Below are positions 15,908-19,430 of a DNA stretch of 19,430 nucleotides, in pieces. The notes below the pieces were generated by a model, which had not been told where the DNA came from, did not search any database, and was given only the letters and a program-made list of their open reading frames with translations. The translations under genes were made by a program, and so were the position numbers. Each line of letters starts with the position of its first letter. Position 1 is the first letter of the stretch. The stretch comes from Minisyncoccota bacterium (lineage in GTDB: Bacteria > Verrucomicrobiota > Lentisphaeria > Oligosphaerales > MVZH01), in NCBI GenBank assembly GCA_021734725.1, contig JAIPIM010000032.1, positions 1 to 19,430 of the forward strand, given 5' to 3'.

Positions 15908-17290
15908 ATGAGTAACATAAAAAAAACACTTGCCCGCAAAGGCGATTCCTGGAACGAATCCGTTGAGTCGCCCGACCCGGTCACCGGACACCCGGTACGC
16001 CGTCTTACCGCCGCGGGCTACAACGAGAAGCCGACGTATCACACCAATACCGCCTTCACCGCCGACGGCGAGTTCATGGTGTTCGTCTCGGGTCGGGGGG
16101 ACTGCTCGGCTCTGATGAAGGCGCACCTTTCCACGGGCCGTCTGACGCAGCTCACAGAGCCGGTGCGGGGACTGGTGTCGCGGACGAATGTTCACAAGCT
16201 CGGGACGCCGCGCCGCGTGCCCGGCCACGGCATCGACGGCACCCGTGTCTGCCTCGCGCCGCGCGCCCGCCGGGCAGTCTTCATCCAGGGGAGATCTCTG
16301 CGCACCGTGCATCTGGATACTCTGGAAGAACGCACCCTTTTGGAAGACATCGGCGAGGACTGGCTGGCAGGTGCGGTCAGCATCGATCCGGCGGAAACCG
16401 AGGTTATTGTGCCGCTGATCCCGGCTCACCCCGAGCTGAAGAAGGGCCTGCCCGCAACGCACAATTACATCCCGCTGTTCGCCACTTCCGGAGGCATGCG
16501 CACCCGTTATCTGCGCATCCCGCTGCCAGGCGGTACGCCACAGGACGTCTTCGTCGATGACGGACGAGGCAGTGCCCACTGTCCACACTGCCCGACGGAC
16601 GGCAATCTCCTGCTCATCGACCGCGACCTGCCGCCGAAGTTCTGGGGCGGCGGCGACAATGGCAAGACCAACCGCTGCTGGATTCTGAACCTGAAGACCC
16701 AGGTCCTGACGCCGATCGTGCCGCGTAACGCACAGCGCTTCCAGGTGCACGCCTGCTGGACCTTCGACGGCCTGCACGTCTTTTACCATGGCTGGCGCGC
16801 CGAAGGCGGGTGGTACGTCGGCGTAGCCGATCGACAAGGCCGGATCGTACACGAATACGATTTCCCCGAGGCGGTCGGCTATGGCCACGTGGCCGCCGAT
16901 CCGAAACGACAGGCGATTATACTCGACGGCAATGTCACTAAAGATATGCTGATGTGGCTGTACTGGGATGCGGAAGAACCCCGTCTCGAACCCATTTGCC
17001 GCCACGGCACCGAATGGGACAGTCTCTGGCATGGACTGCACGATCCGCACCCCGCCGCCGATCCCAATGGCCGCTGGATCGCTTTCAATGCCGCCCATGA
17101 CGGGCGCTCGGACGTGTATAGCCTTCGCGCGAGTCGTTCGTTGTTCGTGGTTCCTCGTTCAAAAACCACGAACCACGAACTAAGAACAGGAATTGAGGCA
17201 AACGACATTTCGCAATTCTCTACAGGCAAATCCATACAGGAGAACGCCCCGGATGTTCAAACTGAAAAACCACAAACAGTTGTTCATTGA
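15908..17290 (+). CDS. Oligogalacturonate-lyase-like (PL22-like) beta-propeller with a repeat-derived tail
   Basis: The 460-residue protein resembles oligogalacturonate lyases, cytoplasmic TolB-like seven-bladed propellers that degrade short unsaturated uronate oligomers. Family-like features are HPVRRLTAAGYNEKPTY near the start, blade motifs such as FTADGEFMVFVSGRGDC, HACWTFDGLHVFYHGW, and HDPHP with His378 and His381 followed by NGRWIAFNAAHDGRSDVY. His clusters in this region bind manganese in PL22 enzymes, but I could not align ligands one to one. Usual length is about 390; here the core ends near residue 410 (SDVYSLRA). The last 50 residues are encoded by a palindromic repeat and the leader of the next gene. 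I prefer ATG 15908 (MSNIKK) over ATG 15857, whose extra residues look non-coding. The stop overlaps the next gene by 38 bases. Confidence 0.7.
   Translation: MSNIKKTLARKGDSWNESVESPDPVTGHPVRRLTAAGYNEKPTYHTNTAFTADGEFMVFVSGRGDCSALMKAHLSTGRLTQLTEPVRGLVSRTNVHKLGTPRRVPGHGIDGTRVCLAPRARRAVFIQGRSLRTVHLDTLEERTLLEDIGEDWLAGAVSIDPAETEVIVPLIPAHPELKKGLPATHNYIPLFATSGGMRTRYLRIPLPGGTPQDVFVDDGRGSAHCPHCPTDGNLLLIDRDLPPKFWGGGDNGKTNRCWILNLKTQVLTPIVPRNAQRFQVHACWTFDGLHVFYHGWRAEGGWYVGVADRQGRIVHEYDFPEAVGYGHVAADPKRQAIILDGNVTKDMLMWLYWDAEEPRLEPICRHGTEWDSLWHGLHDPHPAADPNGRWIAFNAAHDGRSDVYSLRASRSLFVVPRSKTTNHELRTGIEANDISQFSTGKSIQENAPDVQTEKPQTVVH
17132..17190. repeat. TTCGTGGTTC-type palindromic repeat inside the 3' end of a gene
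   Basis: GTTCGTGGTTC (17143-17153) and GAACCACGAAC (17170-17180) are perfect inverted copies, 16 bases apart. The flanking GTTC (17136-17139) and GAAC (17184-17187) also pair, and CCACGAACCACGAAC is internally repetitive. The composition is unlike the surrounding codons. It begins right where the propeller homology stops, so it looks like an inserted dispersed element. Confidence 0.65.
17238..17242 (+). promoter_or_regulatory. Ribosome binding site deciding the second propeller start
   Basis: AGGAG lies ten bases before ATG 17253 and selects it over the in-frame upstream ATG at 17193, which falls just after the palindromic repeat. Confidence 0.6.
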
Positions 17291-18707
17291 CAATCGCTTC
17301 ATCGCCGACGAGCAGGGCGTGGCTCTCACGGTTAACCCGCCGGTCAAGGCCGGCCCGATCGATGTGGACGCCCGAACCGCGCCGTCAATCGTCGAGCATA
17401 ATGAAACGTGCTATCTCTATCAGGGGCTCATCTACCCCTCCTCGGTGTGCACGAGCACCGACGGCATTGCGTGGACACCGCCGCAACAAATAGTCGGCGT
17501 GGACGATAACCGGCCGATGTGGACAAGCATCAACAGCGTGTTCATGGACCCGAAAGAATCGGAGTTTCCTTTCAAGGGCCTGTACGAGCAAATCCCGAAG
17601 GCCGGCGTAGCTCCCGGCGGCGCGCCGACTCAGGCCCCCGTGCCGGGCGGCCTATACCTGTGCCGGTCGCGCAACGGACTGGAATGGGAGTACCTGCCCG
17701 AGCTTGCCATCCCGTTCTTGTGCGACACGCAGAACCAAATGCTCTACGACCCACGGCGCGACCGCTACGTCGCGTATGTACGCGCCTTCCCCGAGGTCGG
17801 AGGACCGTACCGCGGCAAGCGCTGTGTGGCTCGCGTCGAAACCGCGGACCTCTACGCCATGCCCTGGCCGCACGGACACAACCCGGCCAACAAAAAACCG
17901 GACAAACACGACTTCCCCTACATCAACGACGAACTGGACATCGTCATGGGACCCGACGCCGACGATCCGCCAATGACCGACCTGTACAACCCCTGCATGC
18001 ACATCTACCCGGAGGCCGAGCAGGTCTACCTGGCGTTCCCGTCCATGTACCGATGCTGGGGCTACGGCGGCGGCAATATTTCCGCGGGACGCGATCATCG
18101 GGGAGATCGGTTCAACGACGGCCTCTTCGAGACCCAGCTCGCGGTCAGCCGCGACGGCCAGAATTTCACACGTTACCGCACGCCGTATCTCCACAGCGGC
18201 ATGATCCGCAATACAGCCGGAACCGAGGGCGATCTCGACTGCGGCCTGATGATGATGGGCATCGGCATGCTGCGCCGCGGCGACGAAATCTGGCAGTACT
18301 ACCATGGCTGCCGCCGCACCCATATGACCCGCGAAAACGGCGAACGCTTAGGGATGACGGGCGAAGGCATCTTTCGTGTTGTCCAGCGTCTCGACGGTTT
18401 TGTATCGGTCGACGCGGACCAGCACGGTGGCGAGTTCACCACGCCACCACTAACATTTTCCGGTAACCGTCTGCAACTGAACGCCGCATGCCATGGACTC
18501 GGCGAGATCTGGGTTGAAATCCAAGACGAAACAGGGACCCCTGTATCCGGCTTCACCAAGGCGGACGCCGTCTCGGTCGACCGCAACGGCACCGCCCAGG
18601 AGGTCTGGTGGAAGGGCGGCCCGGACGTGTCTTCCCTCGCTGGTCGGCCCGTGCGCCTGCGCTTCATCGTGCGCTCGGCAAAACTGTTTGCGTTTCAGTT
18701 CGTGTAG
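17253..18707 (+). CDS. Glycosidase-like beta-propeller protein (GH32/GH43-like fold), substrate unknown
   Basis: This 484-residue protein begins MFKLKNHKQLFIDNRFIAD, the start of a family common in Planctomycetes and Lentisphaerae whose members resemble five-bladed GH32/GH43/sialidase propellers. Blade-like segments include YLYQGLIYPSSVCTSTDGI, GLYLCRSRNGLEWEY, YDPRRDRYVAYVRAF and LAVSRDGQNFTRYRTPY, the usual 'event, then Asp-box-like turn' pattern. The last 120 residues (ISFSGNRLQLNA-like strand, GRPVRLRFIVRSAKLFAFQF) form a jelly-roll-like module that may bind glycan. No signal peptide is visible. It follows the PL22-like gene with a 38-base overlap that seems to be a by-product of the repeat-driven extension of that gene. 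Catalytic residues were not assigned, so glycoside hydrolase, phosphorylase or binding protein all remain possible. Confidence 0.7.
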   Translation: MFKLKNHKQLFIDNRFIADEQGVALTVNPPVKAGPIDVDARTAPSIVEHNETCYLYQGLIYPSSVCTSTDGIAWTPPQQIVGVDDNRPMWTSINSVFMDPKESEFPFKGLYEQIPKAGVAPGGAPTQAPVPGGLYLCRSRNGLEWEYLPELAIPFLCDTQNQMLYDPRRDRYVAYVRAFPEVGGPYRGKRCVARVETADLYAMPWPHGHNPANKKPDKHDFPYINDELDIVMGPDADDPPMTDLYNPCMHIYPEAEQVYLAFPSMYRCWGYGGGNISAGRDHRGDRFNDGLFETQLAVSRDGQNFTRYRTPYLHSGMIRNTAGTEGDLDCGLMMMGIGMLRRGDEIWQYYHGCRRTHMTRENGERLGMTGEGIFRVVQRLDGFVSVDADQHGGEFTTPPLTFSGNRLQLNAACHGLGEIWVEIQDETGTPVSGFTKADAVSVDRNGTAQEVWWKGGPDVSSLAGRPVRLRFIVRSAKLFAFQFV

Positions 18708-18747
18708 CGTCATGGGGTCGATGAAGACAAAGAAGGGGAAATCGGCA

Positions 18748-18821
18748 AACGAGAACGGCGAGGAGAACTGCCAACGATAGATGGCCTGCAATCATCCACC
18801 GCTATCGTCGCCGTTCTCGTT
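18748..18821. repeat. Long interrupted hairpin between the propeller and URO-D-like genes
   Basis: AACGAGAACGGCG (18748-18760) and ACGATAG (18774-18780) pair exactly with the continuous right arm CTATCGT plus CGCCGTTCTCGTT (18802-18821). The left arm therefore matches over 20 bases but is split by 13 extra bases (18761-18773), which look like an imperfect copy of GAGAACGGCGA. The loop is 21 bases. It occupies most of the 174-base gap from 18708 to 18881, which has no credible gene. It may be a palindromic repeat, a transcript-stabilising structure or an attenuator. Confidence 0.6.
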
Positions 18822-18881
18822 CACCGCAAGAAGGAACGCAATTATGCCATTCGCTGAAAGACAATCCATTGGAGTAAAATC

Positions 18882-19430
18882 ATGACGGACAAACAACGCG
18901 GTCATGCCGCGCTCGAGGGCAAACCGGTCGATCGCTATCCGGTTACCTCGCTCTACAACTTCCTCTACCAGCTCGATCATTTCAGCGAACTGACCGGCCG
19001 GCCGGAATGGCGAATGCACCAATGGCTGGCCGACTCGCCGGAGGCACACGTGCAGGTCTTTGCCCGCATGCAGGCCGCCGCCCCGTTCGAAATGCTGCAG
19101 CCCCAGCACAGTGCGCCGTCCCGCGCCTGGCGGGCACGGCAGGAGTTCATCGAGAAGGACGGGTATCCCTTCCGACATGATCGCGAGACCGACGAGTGGG
19201 TGCAGCTCGACCGGGCCGGCGCCAGCGGCCACGCTACGGACTATCACGCGAATGAGGAGCGCTTCGTCTTCACCAAGGCCGACGCGGACACCCGCGTCAC
19301 CGTGACCCCGGCCGCGCAACAGATCGCCGACGGCGCCAACGACTACATCGACGCCATCGTCAATCGCTTCGGCCAGGAGAAATTCATCCTCTCCGGCGGC
19401 GTTATCGGCACCCTCTATTCCTGCCACGGG
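18882..19430 (+). CDS. URO-D-like protein, N-terminal part (cut by the window end)
   Basis: The frame is open from ATG 18882 to the window end, giving 183 residues without a stop; the rest lies outside. GGAG at 18871-18874 precedes the ATG by seven bases. The start RGHAALEGKPVDRYPV matches the N-terminal URO-D-family pattern (a basic residue, then ALxGxxPDR), and the last visible segment FILSGGVIGTLYSCHG fits the strand before the central helices. This superfamily contains haem-pathway decarboxylases and corrinoid/CoM methyltransferases such as MtaA and CmuA. In carbohydrate clusters the role is unproven. It is the second member in the window, the first being the C-terminal domain of the fusion at 11468-14353, and its codon use is more GAG-rich than that domain's 3' half. 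The diagnostic HxC zinc motif would lie beyond the window. Confidence 0.85.
   Translation, partial: MTDKQRGHAALEGKPVDRYPVTSLYNFLYQLDHFSELTGRPEWRMHQWLADSPEAHVQVFARMQAAAPFEMLQPQHSAPSRAWRARQEFIEKDGYPFRHDRETDEWVQLDRAGASGHATDYHANEERFVFTKADADTRVTVTPAAQQIADGANDYIDAIVNRFGQEKFILSGGVIGTLYSCHG

Noticed and set aside
15821..17098. Antisense open frame of 425 codons opposite the propeller gene
   Set aside because: No family features, and it would run across the divergent promoter region of the transporter.
18493..18780. Short plus-strand frame overlapping the end of the second propeller gene
   Set aside because: It is a shadow of the propeller gene followed by hairpin sequence; no ribosome binding site or homology.
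1..19430. tRNA or rRNA genes, insertion sequences with transposase
   Set aside because: None was recognised by eye on either strand.

Overview
The window is a dense carbohydrate-catabolism region from a bacterium of moderately high GC. The mix of genes suggests the PVC superphylum (Kiritimatiellota, Lentisphaerae or Planctomycetes-like): a formylglycine-type sulfatase, a heparinase II/III-like lyase, a GH2 glycosidase, an oligogalacturonate-lyase-like propeller, two uroporphyrinogen-decarboxylase-like (URO-D-like) proteins, and short palindromic repeats between and inside genes. The lineage is an inference from gene content; no rRNA or phylogenetic marker is present.

Layout. Bases 2-5760 (+) hold the 3' part of an unrecognised gene, then a large secreted multidomain glycosidase-like protein (583-3759) joined to it by an ATGA overlap, then a heparinase II/III-like lyase (3829-5760). 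An AraC-family regulator (5853-6743, -) is divergent from a run of plus-strand genes: a type I phosphomannose-isomerase-like cupin protein (6904-8748), a sulfatase (8798-10204), an alpha/alpha-toroid protein (10285-11484), and a GH2 glycosidase fused in frame to a complete URO-D-like domain (11468-14353). A convergent MFS transporter (14588-15799, -) follows, separated from the fusion gene by a repeat-bearing gap. Divergent from the transporter are an oligogalacturonate-lyase-like propeller (15908-17290), a second propeller or glycosidase-like protein (17253-18707), and a URO-D-like gene cut by the window end (18882 onward).

How the genes may work together (inference). A secreted protein would act outside the cell. 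The MFS carrier would import sugars or small oligosaccharides. Lyase, sulfatase, GH2 enzyme and propellers, none with a visible signal peptide, would finish a sulfated, uronate-containing glycan in the cytoplasm. The isomerase-like protein would handle a released sugar. The AraC protein would sense a pathway sugar, probably through two direct repeats 20 bp apart upstream of the isomerase gene.

Most unusual points. First, the GH2/URO-D fusion has a perfect hairpin-forming palindrome encoding its linker. Second, another palindromic repeat forms the C-terminal tail of the oligogalacturonate-lyase-like gene and pushes its stop into the next gene. Together these suggest mobile palindromic elements that remodel open reading frames, comparable in concept to Rickettsia palindromic elements. 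Third, URO-D-like proteins, whose superfamily includes corrinoid methyltransferases, occur twice among polysaccharide-degradation genes.
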